From CALMEC01 sp964628685 (GTDB lineage Bacteria > Actinomycetota > Thermoleophilia > Miltoncostaeales > Miltoncostaeaceae), in the NCBI GenBank assembly GCA_964628685.1, contig CAZVNM010000008.1, forward strand, positions 23,385 to 87,384: a stretch of 64,000 bases of DNA, written 5' to 3'. The notes beneath the pieces are model-generated. The model was not told where the DNA came from, did not search any database, and saw nothing but the letters and a program-made list of their open reading frames with translations. The translations under genes and the position numbers were made by a program. Positions 43,134 to 51,634 of this stretch are shown one piece after another (position 1 is the first letter of the stretch; every line of letters starts with the position of its first letter).

Positions 43134-43558
43134 TCGGAACCTCCGTGTGACGCGTGATTGGCATCGACGAGCTCGGTGAGCGCGCCGGCGGTCGACTTCG
43201 GATGGAGGAAGGCGATCATGTGACCGCCGAGACCCCGACGGGGCACGCGGTCGATGAGGGTGACGCCGGCATCCTCGAGACGACCCAGCGTTGCGGCCAG
43301 ATCCTCCACCTCGAAGGCGGTGTGGTGCAGGCCCGGTCCCCGGCGTTCGAGAAACCGTGCGACCGACCCCTCGGGGTCGATGGGCTGGATCAGCTCGATC
43401 TGCCCCGTGCCGACCTCGAGCGCCGCGGCCTCCACCCCCTGGTCGGGGAGCGTCTCGCGCACGACCACGCCGATTCCGAACCGCTCCTCGTGCAGCGCGA
43501 TGGCCTCGTCCAGGTCGGGGACGACATAGCCGACGTGGTGGATCTTGAGGAAGCGCAC
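43130..43558 (-). CDS. mce: Methylmalonyl-CoA epimerase-like VOC protein
   Basis: 142 residues from GTG 43558. 'FLKIHHVGYVVPDLDEAIALHEERFGI' opens the first VOC half, with metal ligands in 'IHHVG'. 'GQIELIQPIDPEGSVARFLERRGPGLHHTAFEVEDL' and 'GGHMIAFLHPKSTAGALTELVD' complete the epimerase pattern, including the second 'LHH' and the final metal glutamate. It interconverts the epimers of methylmalonyl-CoA. No mutase is nearby; the neighbour is a B12-radical-SAM protein, which shares cobalamin but not this pathway. Confidence 0.88.
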   Translation of the reverse strand: MRFLKIHHVGYVVPDLDEAIALHEERFGIGVVVRETLPDQGVEAAALEVGTGQIELIQPIDPEGSVARFLERRGPGLHHTAFEVEDLAATLGRLEDAGVTLIDRVPRRGLGGHMIAFLHPKSTAGALTELVDANHASHGGSE

Positions 43559-43932
43559 CTGCGGGACACTAGTGAACCGCCCATGCCGTGTCGACGGACG
43601 GTGGCAGACGATGTGGTGACGATGACGCGGGACGGCGGGCGGTTTTCGGCGCGAATCCGACAACAGCGGGGTCCGGGTGTTCGCCGGTGCGCAACCCGGC
43701 ACGGCGCTTTCTCAATCTCCATTGCAGTTTTCGTCAGCCTGCGACCGACGTTATTCCCCTGCAAATCGCGGACGCGGCCACCCGGGTAGGATCGCCCGCG
43801 GTGCGGCGACCGGAGCTAAAGGGTGCGGAGCTTCCTGCCGAAACACTTGAGGCGACGGGCTTCCGCATCCCGCGCGCCTCGTCCCGGGTGGCCGGGAATC
43901 CCCGTCACCCCCGAAGACCCTGGAGCAAACAG
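43559..43932. other. Intergenic/leader before DUF4388 operon
   Basis: About 370 bases upstream of the DUF4388 gene. By eye it includes a less GC-rich stretch (around 43720-43765, 'GTTATTCCCCTGCAAATC') that may carry the promoter. No gene or RNA was recognised. Confidence 0.45.
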
Positions 43933-44592
43933 ATGGCTGTGTTGGGAGATCTCGCAGACTTCTCGATCTCGGACGTGCTCCGCATCGTCCGGACGAAGAC
44001 CGGTGTCCTCTATCTGTACAGCGCTCTCGGTGGCCGCAGCCTCGAGCTCGGTCTGCACCGAAACCACCTGCTGTGCATGTTCGTGGACGGCCTTCCGGTC
44101 ACCAAGCCGGAGAAGGCCGCCGAGATCCTGCAGCACCTGGCGAAGGAGGGGCAGGGCAAGTTCTCGTTCGAGAACCAGGCCCTCGAGGCCCTCACCCGCC
44201 ACTACACGCTGCCGCTCGACCAGGGTGTCAGCCAGGGCGTGGCGCAGCGCAGCGTCGGCGAGGCCGAGCTGCCGCACCCGCTCACCCGCTTCCGGGCCGT
44301 GGAGCCGCTTCCGACGGTCCCCTCGGTGCTGGTGCCCTACTGGCAGCGCGCCGAGCCGTTCATGCGCCGCGGCAGCAACGGCGAGGAGCTGGCGGCCGCG
44401 CTCGGCATCTCCGTGCGCGACGCGCTCACCCTCATCTACCGCCTGCGCGCCGTGTCCCTCATCCAGGTGATGCGCGCCCCGATCGCCGCACCGGCCGCCG
44501 GCCAGAACGGCAAGGGTGTGCCCGCGCAGGTCACCAACGAGACCCGGTCTGTCCTCAAGCGCATGATCGGCCGCCTGAGGGGGAACGCATGA
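43933..44592 (+). CDS. DUF4388 domain protein
   Basis: 219 residues from ATG 43933. 'AVLGDLADFSISDVLRIVRTKTGVLYLYSALGGRSLELGLHRNHL' and 'ILQHLAKEGQGKFSFENQA' are the PatA-like DUF4388 domain, found beside signalling GTPases and two-component proteins. A region after residue 130 ('RRGSNGEELAAALGISVRDALTLIYRLRAVSLI') is a helix-turn-helix-like extension. It is coupled to the GTPase by an ATGA overlap and probably acts as an adaptor. An open frame to 43588 exists but has no homology. Confidence 0.85.
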   Translation: MAVLGDLADFSISDVLRIVRTKTGVLYLYSALGGRSLELGLHRNHLLCMFVDGLPVTKPEKAAEILQHLAKEGQGKFSFENQALEALTRHYTLPLDQGVSQGVAQRSVGEAELPHPLTRFRAVEPLPTVPSVLVPYWQRAEPFMRRGSNGEELAAALGISVRDALTLIYRLRAVSLIQVMRAPIAAPAAGQNGKGVPAQVTNETRSVLKRMIGRLRGNA

Positions 44593-45125
44593 GCTTCCAG
44601 CCCCTCAAGCTGGTCGTCAGCGGGCCGGTCGGTTCGGGCAAGACGACCTTCATCCAGACCCTCTCCGAGACCGCCGTGGTGTCCACCGACGTGGGCGCCA
44701 GCGAGGACATCGGCAAGGCGAGCACCACCGTCGCCCTCGACTTCGGCACCGTCCACATCGACGACACGCTGCTCTTCCTGTTCGGCACGCCCGGCCAGGA
44801 GCGCTTCGACTTCATGTGGGACGTGCTCTGCGAGGGCGCCCTGGGCCTCCTCGTCCTGGTCTCGGCCAGCAAGCCCAGCGACTTCCGCCACTCGCGCCAC
44901 ATCCTCGAGTTCATCTCGTCGCGGTACTCGCTCCCCTACATCGTGGGCGTGACCCACGAGGACGAGGTCGGAGCATGGGCCGCGGAGGACGTCGGCATGT
45001 ACTTCGACGCCCCCGACGAGAACATCATCGGCTGCGATGCGCGCGACCGCCGCTCGGCCGAGTACGCCCTCTCAACACTTCTGACGGTCATCACCGAGCA
45101 GGCCGCGCCTGACTACGCCGCCTGA
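44589..45125 (+). CDS. Small Ras/Arf-like GTPase
   Basis: 178 residues. G1 is 'VVSGPVGSGKTTFIQTLSE'. A switch I Thr lies in 'ASTTVALDFG', G3 is 'LFLFGTPGQERFDFMW' and the G4-like 'VGVTHEDE' is divergent. It belongs to the MglA/Arf-like group (COG2229-like). Such GTPases act with roadblock proteins as activators; the roadblock gene begins 52 bases downstream. The G4 motif is unusual (THED rather than NKxD), so base specificity may be altered. Confidence 0.9.
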   Translation: MSFQPLKLVVSGPVGSGKTTFIQTLSETAVVSTDVGASEDIGKASTTVALDFGTVHIDDTLLFLFGTPGQERFDFMWDVLCEGALGLLVLVSASKPSDFRHSRHILEFISSRYSLPYIVGVTHEDEVGAWAAEDVGMYFDAPDENIIGCDARDRRSAEYALSTLLTVITEQAAPDYAA

Positions 45126-45177
45126 CCGTCTTCCCGACACACCACCCCCACCTACACACCCCCCTCCTGGAGGAAAC

Positions 45178-45543
45178 ATGAGCAAGCAAGAGCAGACCCA
45201 GGCGATCCTGGACAGCCTTCGTTCCGGTATGCCGGAGATCAAGGGCGCGCTGATCGCGACCGCTGATGGTCTGGCCATCGCCCGTTCGTTCTCGGACAAC
45301 ACGGACTTCCAGCGTGTGGCCGCCATGTCGGCGACCGCCCTGGGTCTGGGTAAGCGGATCGCCGACACCCTGGGTGCCGGTGAGTTCACCGAGACCAGCG
45401 TGTCGGGTACCGACGCCAACGCCTACATCTACGCCACGGGCCCGAAGGGTGTGCTGGCCGTGATCACCAACCCGGACGCCAACCTCGGTCTGCTGCACCT
45501 CGAGGCGCGCGACGCGGCCAAGAAGATCGCCGACATCCTCTAG
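45178..45543 (+). CDS. Roadblock/LC7 domain protein
   Basis: 121 residues behind GGAGGAAAC. 'ILDSLRSGMPEIKGALIATADGLAIARSF' and 'VAAMSATALGLGKRIADTLGAGEFTETSVSGTDANAYIYATGPKGVLAVITNPDANLGLLHLEARDAAKKIADIL' give the full Roadblock/LC7 fold. In the MglA system, roadblock proteins (MglB) bind and activate the GTPase. It is the third gene of the module. Codons here are less GC-extreme (CGTTCGTTC) than elsewhere, which may reflect high expression. Confidence 0.92.
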   Translation: MSKQEQTQAILDSLRSGMPEIKGALIATADGLAIARSFSDNTDFQRVAAMSATALGLGKRIADTLGAGEFTETSVSGTDANAYIYATGPKGVLAVITNPDANLGLLHLEARDAAKKIADIL

Positions 45544-45649
45544 CTCCACCCGCATCACCGGGACGTCCGCCGCTTGCCCACGTTGTCGCGGCGGCCGACC
45601 CGGCTCGCAGGTCCAGGTCATTCATCCCGCTTTCGAAGGAGTTCCACAC

Positions 45650-46111
45650 ATGTCAGTTCGCCCTGATCTCGGCGACTTCAGCAGCATCGTCTGCTTCAAG
45701 GCCGTCATCACCGGTGTCGAGGACACCCTTGGCACCGACGGTGCCGCCGTCGTGTTCACCCGTGCCGGCAAGGTCCGTGGCCACAACCTGGCCACCGACC
45801 TCGGTCTGACCGGTTCCAACCTGCCGATCGAGCAGGTGGCCGAGGCCCTCAACAAGGCCATCGGCAAGGAGGGCACCAAGCTCTGCGCCGTCGACAAGGC
45901 CTACATGGACGGCGACGACATCATCGTCGAGACCAACGAGACGGTCTGCTCGGCCGGTGAGCCCAACGGTTCCGACCGCGAGTGCACCTTCACCCTCGGC
46001 GCCGTCTGGGGCGCCCTGGAGGCCGTGACCGGCAAGACCTACATGGGCAAGCAGTCCGACAGCGTGCTGCGCGGCGGCTCGTCCGACACGTTCGTCTTCA
46101 GCCCGCTGTAG
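45650..46111 (+). CDS. Roadblock-module companion protein
   Basis: 153 residues with AAGGAG upstream. 'DTLGTDGAAVVFTRAGKVRGHNLATDLGL', an acidic middle, then 'ECTFTLGAVWGALEAVTGKTYMGKQSDSVLRGG' and a final 'FVFSPL'. The C-terminal segment resembles the end of V4R (4-vinyl reductase-like) or hydrocarbon-binding domains (C..C, GAVWGALEAxTGK), a distant similarity only. It is the fourth gene of the DUF4388/GTPase/roadblock unit, and the R3 repeat array begins 7 bases after its stop. A ligand-sensing role is an inference. Confidence 0.75.
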   Translation: MSVRPDLGDFSSIVCFKAVITGVEDTLGTDGAAVVFTRAGKVRGHNLATDLGLTGSNLPIEQVAEALNKAIGKEGTKLCAVDKAYMDGDDIIVETNETVCSAGEPNGSDRECTFTLGAVWGALEAVTGKTYMGKQSDSVLRGGSSDTFVFSPL

Positions 46112-46117
46112 TTACTG

Positions 46118-47225
46118 GCCGGCTCGGATCGCTCGTCGACGCTCGCGCAGCCTCGACGGTTCGGCGATCCTCCCCGGTTCCTGGGTGCGGCGTGTGCCCC
46201 TTCGGGGGTCACGCCGGACCTGTGACGTGTCCGTTCTGGGGGACGACTCTCGGTCGACCTCTGTCGACGGTCCGTTTACCGGCAGTCGTTGACGGCAGGC
46301 ACGTGGGTTCGCCTGTGCGGCGAACGCGGCGGCGCCCTTCGGCGCCCCCGCAACCGCCTTTGGAGTTTCGGCTCCGAGTTCCGGCTCGGATCTTTCGTTG
46401 ACGGGGACGCCTGCCGTGATGGTTGGGCGATCCTCCCCGGTTCCTGGGTGCGGCGTGTGCCCCTTCGGGGGTCACGCCGGACCTGTGACGTGTCCGTTCT
46501 GGGGAACGACTCTCGGTCGACCTCTGCGGACGGTTGCGTACGGAAGTCGTTGACGGCAGGCACGTGGGTTCGCCTGGTCGGCGAACGCGGCGGCGCCTTC
46601 GGCGCCATCCGGTTCGGATGTTCTTTGTCATCGTTCTCGCGCAAGCCCGGTGCCTGACACTTAACTTGCGTCGGTGCCAGCCGGACCTGGCCGGCAACTA
46701 CGGGTGTCGCGTTCTTGGAGACGACGCTGGGTCGACCTCTGCCGACGGTCCGTTTACTGGCAGTCGTTAACGGCAGGCACGTGAATTCGCCTGGACGGCG
46801 AACTCAGGCGGCGCCCTCGGCGCCCCCGCAATCGCCTTTGGGGTTCCGGCTCGGACATCCGGCTCGGATCGCTCGTCGACGCTCGCGCAGCCTCGACGGT
46901 TCGGCGATCCTCCCCGGTTCCTGGGTGCGGCGGTGAACCTTCGGTCCAGCGCCGGACCTGTGACGTGGGCGTTCTCGGGGACGACTCTCGGTCGACCTCT
47001 GTGTGAAGGTGCGTGACCCAAGCCAACGACGGCAGGCACGTGAGTTCGCCTGTGCGGCGAACGCGGCGGCGCCCTTCGGCGCCCCCGCAACCGCCTTTGG
47101 GGGTTCCAGTTCGGACATCCGGCTCGGATCTTTGGTTGCCGAGTCCGCTTCCTTGATGGTTCGGCGATCCTCCCCGGTTCCTGGGTGCGGCGTGTGACCT
47201 TCGGGGGTCACGCCGGACCTGTGGC
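46118..47225. repeat. Noncoding repeat array R3, copy A
   Basis: Four to five copies of a unit of about 255-267 bp. The first begins 7 bases after the stop of the companion gene. Unit starts ('CCGGCTCGGATC') lie at about 46118, 46381, 46859 and 47119, with a degenerate copy near 46605. Each copy contains hairpins: GTTCGCC/GGCGAAC, GGCGCC-CTTC-GGCGCC and GTCAC/GTGAC. It also has the constant 'GCGATCCTCCCCGGTTCCTG' block and 'CGGCAGGCACGTG'. No coding potential that I trust. It ends near 47225, before the SRPBCC gene's stop. Confidence 0.85.
46641..46670. repeat. TGCCTGACAC element inside R3
   Basis: 'GCAAGCCCGGTGCCTGACAC' followed by 'TTAACTTGCG' lies inside the degenerate third copy. The same string, with single-base differences, returns at 61917-61947. 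It looks like a short mobile or REP-like insertion into the array. Confidence 0.55.
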
Positions 47226-47241
47226 GGGTGCGTGGTCCGCG

Positions 47242-47724
47242 CTATCCGTCCGGTCGGTCTTCGTCCTCCCGCCCCGCGTCCTGCCGCTCGTCCGCCGGGC
47301 GCAGGTGCGTCGCCAGCGCCGTCAGCGTCCCGCTCCAGATGAGGCCCTGCGTCTTCTCCGGGAACATGAGCCGGTAGGCGAACCCCATGGGTCCCCGTGA
47401 TCGCGTCACGAGGGTGACGGCGGTGCCGCCGTCCTCCAGACGGTCGCACTCCATAGAGAGGACGGCGCGGAGCCCGAAGGCGCGCGTGACCCAGGCCAGG
47501 CGTCGTCCGGGCTCGACCTCGGTGATGCGGGGTGCGGTCCAGAAGAGCCGGCCGCGCGGATGGCGCATCTGCATGCGCGCCTGGGTTCCCGTGGCCACCT
47601 GGTCGGGGTCGAGCTCGACCTCCGCGCACGCCGGGTTCCATTCCGGCCATCGTTCCAGGTCCGCCAGCACCGCCCAGGTGGTGGACGGGTCGGCGGCGGT
47701 CCTGACCGTTACCGTGACCGGCAC
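47242..47724 (-). CDS. SRPBCC (START/polyketide-cyclase-like) protein
   Basis: 160 residues from GTG 47724; an in-frame GTG at 47757 is an alternative start. 'VTVRTAADPSTTWAVLADLERWPEWNPACAEVEL' (with the typical W-P-E-W), 'ARMQMRHPRGRLFWTAPRITEVEPGRRLAWV' and 'MECDRLEDGGTAVTLVTRSRGPMGF' form the START-like cavity fold. It likely binds a hydrophobic small molecule. It lies between array R3 and the YqhQ-like gene on the same strand; the intergenic space of about 100 bases gives no operon evidence. Confidence 0.8.
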   Translation of the reverse strand: MPVTVTVRTAADPSTTWAVLADLERWPEWNPACAEVELDPDQVATGTQARMQMRHPRGRLFWTAPRITEVEPGRRLAWVTRAFGLRAVLSMECDRLEDGGTAVTLVTRSRGPMGFAYRLMFPEKTQGLIWSGTLTALATHLRPADERQDAGREDEDRPDG

Positions 47725-47827
47725 GGGAGGCGGGACGGCGTGGTCGCGCGCACCCACCCACCGCGGCGGCGCGAGCGTCTGCTGTGGTGCGTCGCCCGGT
47801 GCCGGATCGCGTCGACCGACCACCGCC

Positions 47828-48643
47828 TCACGCGACGACGCCCTCCAGACGCAGGATCTCGTCCATGGCCGCGCGGCCGACGGCCAGGTCGTCGGGCCCC
47901 GGCTCACGGGTGGCGAACGACGCCTGGATCGAGTGCCCCACCCCGTGCACGAGGCGCGAGACGGGGTGCTCGGGACGCCGTCCGGCGAAGGCGAACAGCT
48001 CAAGCGCCGAGCCCAGGCTGAGCGCCGACGCCGTCAACCGCTGGAGTGTGGTGGGCGAATCGGTCAGGCGCCGGAGCCCGCTGTTGGCGAGGATGGACGT
48101 GGCGATGAGGGGCAGGACCAGGTTGCTGCCGCACCGGTCGTGCTCCTTTGGGTGCGCCGCGGCGTGGACCACCCCGCGCGCCCCGCCCTCCTCGTACGCG
48201 GCGATGCTCTTGTGCTCGACGCCGTGCCAGATCGCCGCCTGCGATCCGCGCAGCGCGACCACCGCCGGCACAAGGCCAGCCATCGCGGCGACGAGCTCCT
48301 GCACCATCACCGACCGCGTGCCGCGGCGTGTGACCGCGGCGACCATCGTGGCGCCGGCCATGCTCGCGAGCACCCGGGTGTTCTCCATCGCCAGGCGCGC
48401 GCCCGGGGTGTTGGCACGGGCGGCCGGCACGACGGCCATCGCCTCCGCCATCCGCAGGACGCCGCGCACCACCGGGATGTCGGCCAGGGCACCGCGTGCG
48501 AATCGCGGCTTCTCTCCGGAGGCGACGGTGATGGCGCCGTCGTCGGTTCGGATGGCGGTGGCCCAATGCGTGGGCCCGTGCACAAGGAGCCCGTTGGCGA
48601 GGGCCATGCCGCCCAGCCGGGGCTGATCGTCGTGATCGCTCAT
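47828..48643 (-). CDS. DUF1385 (YqhQ-like) membrane protein
   Basis: 271 residues. 'RLGGMALANGLLVHGPTHWATAIRTDDGAITVASGEKPRFARGALADIPVVRGVLRM' at the N-terminus and 'HGVEHKSIAAYEEG' in the middle are the DUF1385/YqhQ hallmarks. 'HDRCGSNLVLPLIATSILANSG' comes next. Family members are multi-pass membrane proteins; hydrophobic stretches here are weaker than in Bacillus YqhQ, and the protein is somewhat shorter. Function is unknown. The ATG at 48643 was chosen because similarity begins there. Confidence 0.85.
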   Translation of the reverse strand: MSDHDDQPRLGGMALANGLLVHGPTHWATAIRTDDGAITVASGEKPRFARGALADIPVVRGVLRMAEAMAVVPAARANTPGARLAMENTRVLASMAGATMVAAVTRRGTRSVMVQELVAAMAGLVPAVVALRGSQAAIWHGVEHKSIAAYEEGGARGVVHAAAHPKEHDRCGSNLVLPLIATSILANSGLRRLTDSPTTLQRLTASALSLGSALELFAFAGRRPEHPVSRLVHGVGHSIQASFATREPGPDDLAVGRAAMDEILRLEGVVA

Positions 48644-48705
48644 GCGGGAGAATCTAGCCGCACCCTCGGGGAACGTGCTTCGGTCGCGGTATCCCGCCGC
48701 CACCG

Positions 48706-50307
48706 TCAGGAGGGTGATCCGCCCCCGCGGCTCGCGGTGCGGATCTCCTGCGCCATGCGTCCGGCCTCGGCGTGCGAGTGATCGACGAACGCCATGCGCT
48801 CGGCCAGGGCCCGGTGCCCGGCGACGTCGCGGATGAGCTCGTGCATCTGCTGGGCGACCTGCCGGTAGGTCACGTGCCCCTGGGGCTGGCTGCGCAGCTC
48901 GATCACGTGCATGGCCTCACGGGCGTTCATCGTCATGGTGAACCGAATGCGGTGCGCGAGCGTGACGGCGTACCCGGCCTCGTCCGGCACTCGTTCGCCA
49001 ATGGCGCGTGCCAGCGCGGCACAGGCCTTCTGCGTGGCCACGTACTCATCCGCCACGTCGGCGTCGGCCACGTCGGGCGGGATGTCGTACCCCAGGTCCG
49101 GGGTCAGCGGCTGGGCCTGGAGCGACAGCATGCGATGGCGCTGCAGGTCCCGGTACGCGCCGTAGTCGCAGACCACCTCGAACGTGTAGTCGGTGGCCTC
49201 CAGCGCACGGCCGGGGCGCTCACGCCGGTCGGAACGTTCGCCGCAGTACGCGGCCATCACCCGCGAGCGCATCGCCTGGCTGAGCGTCGCGACCCGCGCG
49301 CGGACCTCGGCGAGCGGCCGGCCGCTCGCGGGCCACAGCGCGTGCGCCAGCACGCGGTCTTCGCCGTCGGGGTCGAAGTCCACCAGGCGCACCTGCGGGC
49401 CGTCCGGTGTGCTGGGCACATCGCCGAACAGGTGGTCGGCGACCTGCGCGGTGGCCGCCGCGTTGGCGGCGAGGTACCGGGCGTGGCGCACGCCGCGATC
49501 CGGTCGGTCGACCCGCGTGAGGAAGGCGGGCACCACCTTGCGAAGCTCGGTCAGCATGCGCTCGCCGCACTCCCGCGCCTCGGCCAGCGGACTTGCTTGC
49601 ATGCGGACAAGGAGTGCCTCGTAGGCTTGTCCCGACCCGAAGATGCCGACGTTGGCCTCTGTTGCCGCCGGCAGCAGGCCGCGCAGCGCGTCGAGTGCGC
49701 TGGCGCGCACGGCGCGGTCACGAGCCGACGCGGGAGCGGTTGGGTCGTTGGGCACGTGGGCGTCGATGTGGGCCACGAGGCGGGGCACCAGACCGGCGTA
49801 GGCGTCGAACGCCGCATCCAACGTGGACTCGTAGAGGCCCGCCAGCTCGGGGTCGGCCATCACACCGGCGGGGCGGTGATAGCGATGACGTCCGCCGGGG
49901 CGGTCGTCCAGGCGGATGTAGCGGGTGGACTGCTCCAGGTAGGAGGCCAGGCGGCCCCATTCGAGCACCTTGGTGAGGAGGTTGGACGCCCCCTCCACCG
50001 CGACGTGGGCGCCGCCGAGCTGCGCCACCGAATCGTCGCCGTACTCCGCGAGCACCCGGTCGTAGAGGCCCTCGGCCTGGGCGACGCCGGTGTCGTCGTC
50101 GCTGCTGAGCGTCGGCGTCGAACCGTCCTCGGGCAGGAACTCGTCGAGCAGCAGCCGGCGAAGCGACTTGGGGCTGCGGCTGTATCGGGCGAACAGCGCG
50201 CCCTTCACGACCTCCGGGAGGTTGGTGAGGGCGAAGACCGGACCCTCGACGTCGGTGACGTACGGGGCGAGGCGCTCGCGTTCGGTCTGGGTGAGGACAT
50301 CGGACAC
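48706..50307 (-). CDS. Tandem ThyX-like protein (two FAD-thymidylate-synthase-like halves)
   Basis: 533 residues built from two ThyX-like halves. The first has 'GDDSVAQLGGAHVAVEGASNLLTKVLEWGRLASYLEQSTRYI' (the ThyX E-x4-R/Y-type stretch). The second has 'DLQRHRMLSLQAQPLTPDLGY' and 'RIRFTMTMNAREAMHVIELRSQPQGHVTYRQVAQQMHEL'. In true ThyX the key motif is RHRxxSxNxxSxRY; here the second half reads RHRMLSLQAQPLTP, so the Asn and the later Ser/Arg/Tyr are altered. The role in dTMP synthesis is therefore doubtful. It may be a specialised paralogue. The start at 50307 covers the whole fold. Confidence 0.8.
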   Translation of the reverse strand: MSDVLTQTERERLAPYVTDVEGPVFALTNLPEVVKGALFARYSRSPKSLRRLLLDEFLPEDGSTPTLSSDDDTGVAQAEGLYDRVLAEYGDDSVAQLGGAHVAVEGASNLLTKVLEWGRLASYLEQSTRYIRLDDRPGGRHRYHRPAGVMADPELAGLYESTLDAAFDAYAGLVPRLVAHIDAHVPNDPTAPASARDRAVRASALDALRGLLPAATEANVGIFGSGQAYEALLVRMQASPLAEARECGERMLTELRKVVPAFLTRVDRPDRGVRHARYLAANAAATAQVADHLFGDVPSTPDGPQVRLVDFDPDGEDRVLAHALWPASGRPLAEVRARVATLSQAMRSRVMAAYCGERSDRRERPGRALEATDYTFEVVCDYGAYRDLQRHRMLSLQAQPLTPDLGYDIPPDVADADVADEYVATQKACAALARAIGERVPDEAGYAVTLAHRIRFTMTMNAREAMHVIELRSQPQGHVTYRQVAQQMHELIRDVAGHRALAERMAFVDHSHAEAGRMAQEIRTASRGGGSPS

Positions 50308-50384
50308 GGTCCCGACATCGTACCCACGGGTGAAGCGGGTGGACCGGCCGGTCCAGGGACCGGCCGGTCGGATTGCGGATCTCC

Positions 50385-50591
50385 CTAGGAGAGCAGTTCC
50401 ACGTTGGTCGCGAGCGGGCCCTTCTGACCCTCCGAAACCTCGAAGCGAACGCGCTGACCCTCGTTCGCCGTGCGGTACCCCTCCACCTGGATCTCACGGA
50501 AGTGGAGGAAGAGGTCCTTGCCACCATCGTCCGGGGTGATGAACCCGTACCCCTTCTCGGCCGAGAACCACTTCACAACACCTTCAGGCAT
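50385..50591 (-). CDS. Cold-shock protein (CspA family)
   Basis: 68 residues. RNP1 'KGYGFITPD' and RNP2 'LFLHFREI' (usually VFVH) are present after 'MPEGVVKWFSAE'. It binds single-stranded nucleic acids as an RNA chaperone. ATG 50591 is preferred over 50600 because AAGG lies about 9 bases upstream of it. A 5' region of about 150 bases precedes it and may be a regulatory leader; this was not resolved. Confidence 0.95.
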   Translation of the reverse strand: MPEGVVKWFSAEKGYGFITPDDGGKDLFLHFREIQVEGYRTANEGQRVRFEVSEGQKGPLATNVELLS

Positions 50592-50919
50592 TTCAACCAT
50601 CCTTACAAGTCGGCGAGCCGGTCCGCCACCGCCGCCCTGCTTGGTCGACGCCAACACCCGATCCCGCAATCTCACAGCCCGCATACCGGGTGCGCGACAC
50701 ACGATAGCGCCTCGCCCCGGGGAGGGGTCGTCACAGGTGTTGCGACACGGTTGGAGGCCCATCGCCGGACACGCCCCGCGGTGGCCCGCGGTGCCGTCCG
50801 GGGATCACGGCGGACACCGGTGAACCCGTGGAAACGCGGCTCTCGTGGCGGTCGGTGCAGGGCGTGGTCGTGGGGGCGACGCGCCCGTGCCGGCGTTCGC
50901 TCGCGTGTCGCCCACCGTT

Positions 50920-51560
50920 CACGTGAAATGGAACGTGTCGCAGGTTCGTCACGGGTCCGTCACGAAACGCGGGGTGCGTCGTGAGCGGGAGCTCGTTCCC
51001 CGGCCGGGCTCGACGCCGTCGGGCGGATCGTTCAATTGGATGTCGCAGACCGTTCAATCGGGAGGAAGGTGTCGGGGGTCCGTGACGGTTCCGCTGCGAA
51101 TGCGGGGTCGTGCGTGACGCGGTGGTCGCGTGGAGCGGGCGTCGTCGCGGCCCCGCCGGGTCCGCCGGGTGGATCGTTCCAATTGGGCGTCGCAGTCCGT
51201 TCAATTGGGAGGAAGGTGTCGGAGGTTCGTGACGGATGCGTTGCGAACGTGGGGTCGTTCGTGGCGCGATGGTCGTGTGGAGCGGGCGGCCATCGCGGCC
51301 CGGTCGGATTCGCGGCTGCCGGGTGGATCGTTCAATTGGACGTCGCGGACCGTTCAATTGGGAGGAAGGTGTCGGGGGTCCGTGACGGTTTCGTTGCGAA
51401 CGGGGGGTCGGTTGTGACGCGATGGTCGTGGTGGAGACGGCGATCGTCCTGGCCGGTCGGGTTCGTCGCCGTGCGCGATCGGATTCGCGGCTGCCGGGTG
51501 GATCGTTCAATTGGACGTCGCGGACCGTTCAATTGGATGGATGGCGTTGGGGGTTCGTGA
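50920..51560. repeat. Noncoding tandem repeat array R2
   Basis: Four clear copies of a 147-175 bp unit, starting with 'GATCGTTCAATTGGACGTCG' and 'CGGACCGTTCAATTGG' at about 51026, 51174, 51327 and 51502. A degenerate fifth lies near 50920. A constant block follows: 'GGAGGAAGGTGTCGGGGGTC', 'CGTGACGGTT' and 'CGTTGCGAA'. The paired CAATTG motif and CGTCGCG link it to array R1, 31 kb away. Nothing in it looks like a gene. It sits between the cold-shock gene and the VOC gene; the rest of 50592-51634 shows no gene. Confidence 0.85.
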
Positions 51561-51634
51561 CGGTTCCGTTGCGAAGGTCGCGTCGCGCGTGACGGGTGCC
51601 GCGGCCCTGGCAGCCGCGGGCTACCATCCGCCCC

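Noticed and set aside
46209..46697. Minus-strand frames in R3 with repeated peptides such as GEPTCLPS
   Set aside because: The peptide repeats follow DNA repeats; unit lengths (about 255-267) do not keep frame, so coding is unlikely.
19940..51560. CRISPR interpretation of R1/R2
   Set aside because: Units of 110-175 bp with imperfect long cores and no regular short spacer; no cas genes.
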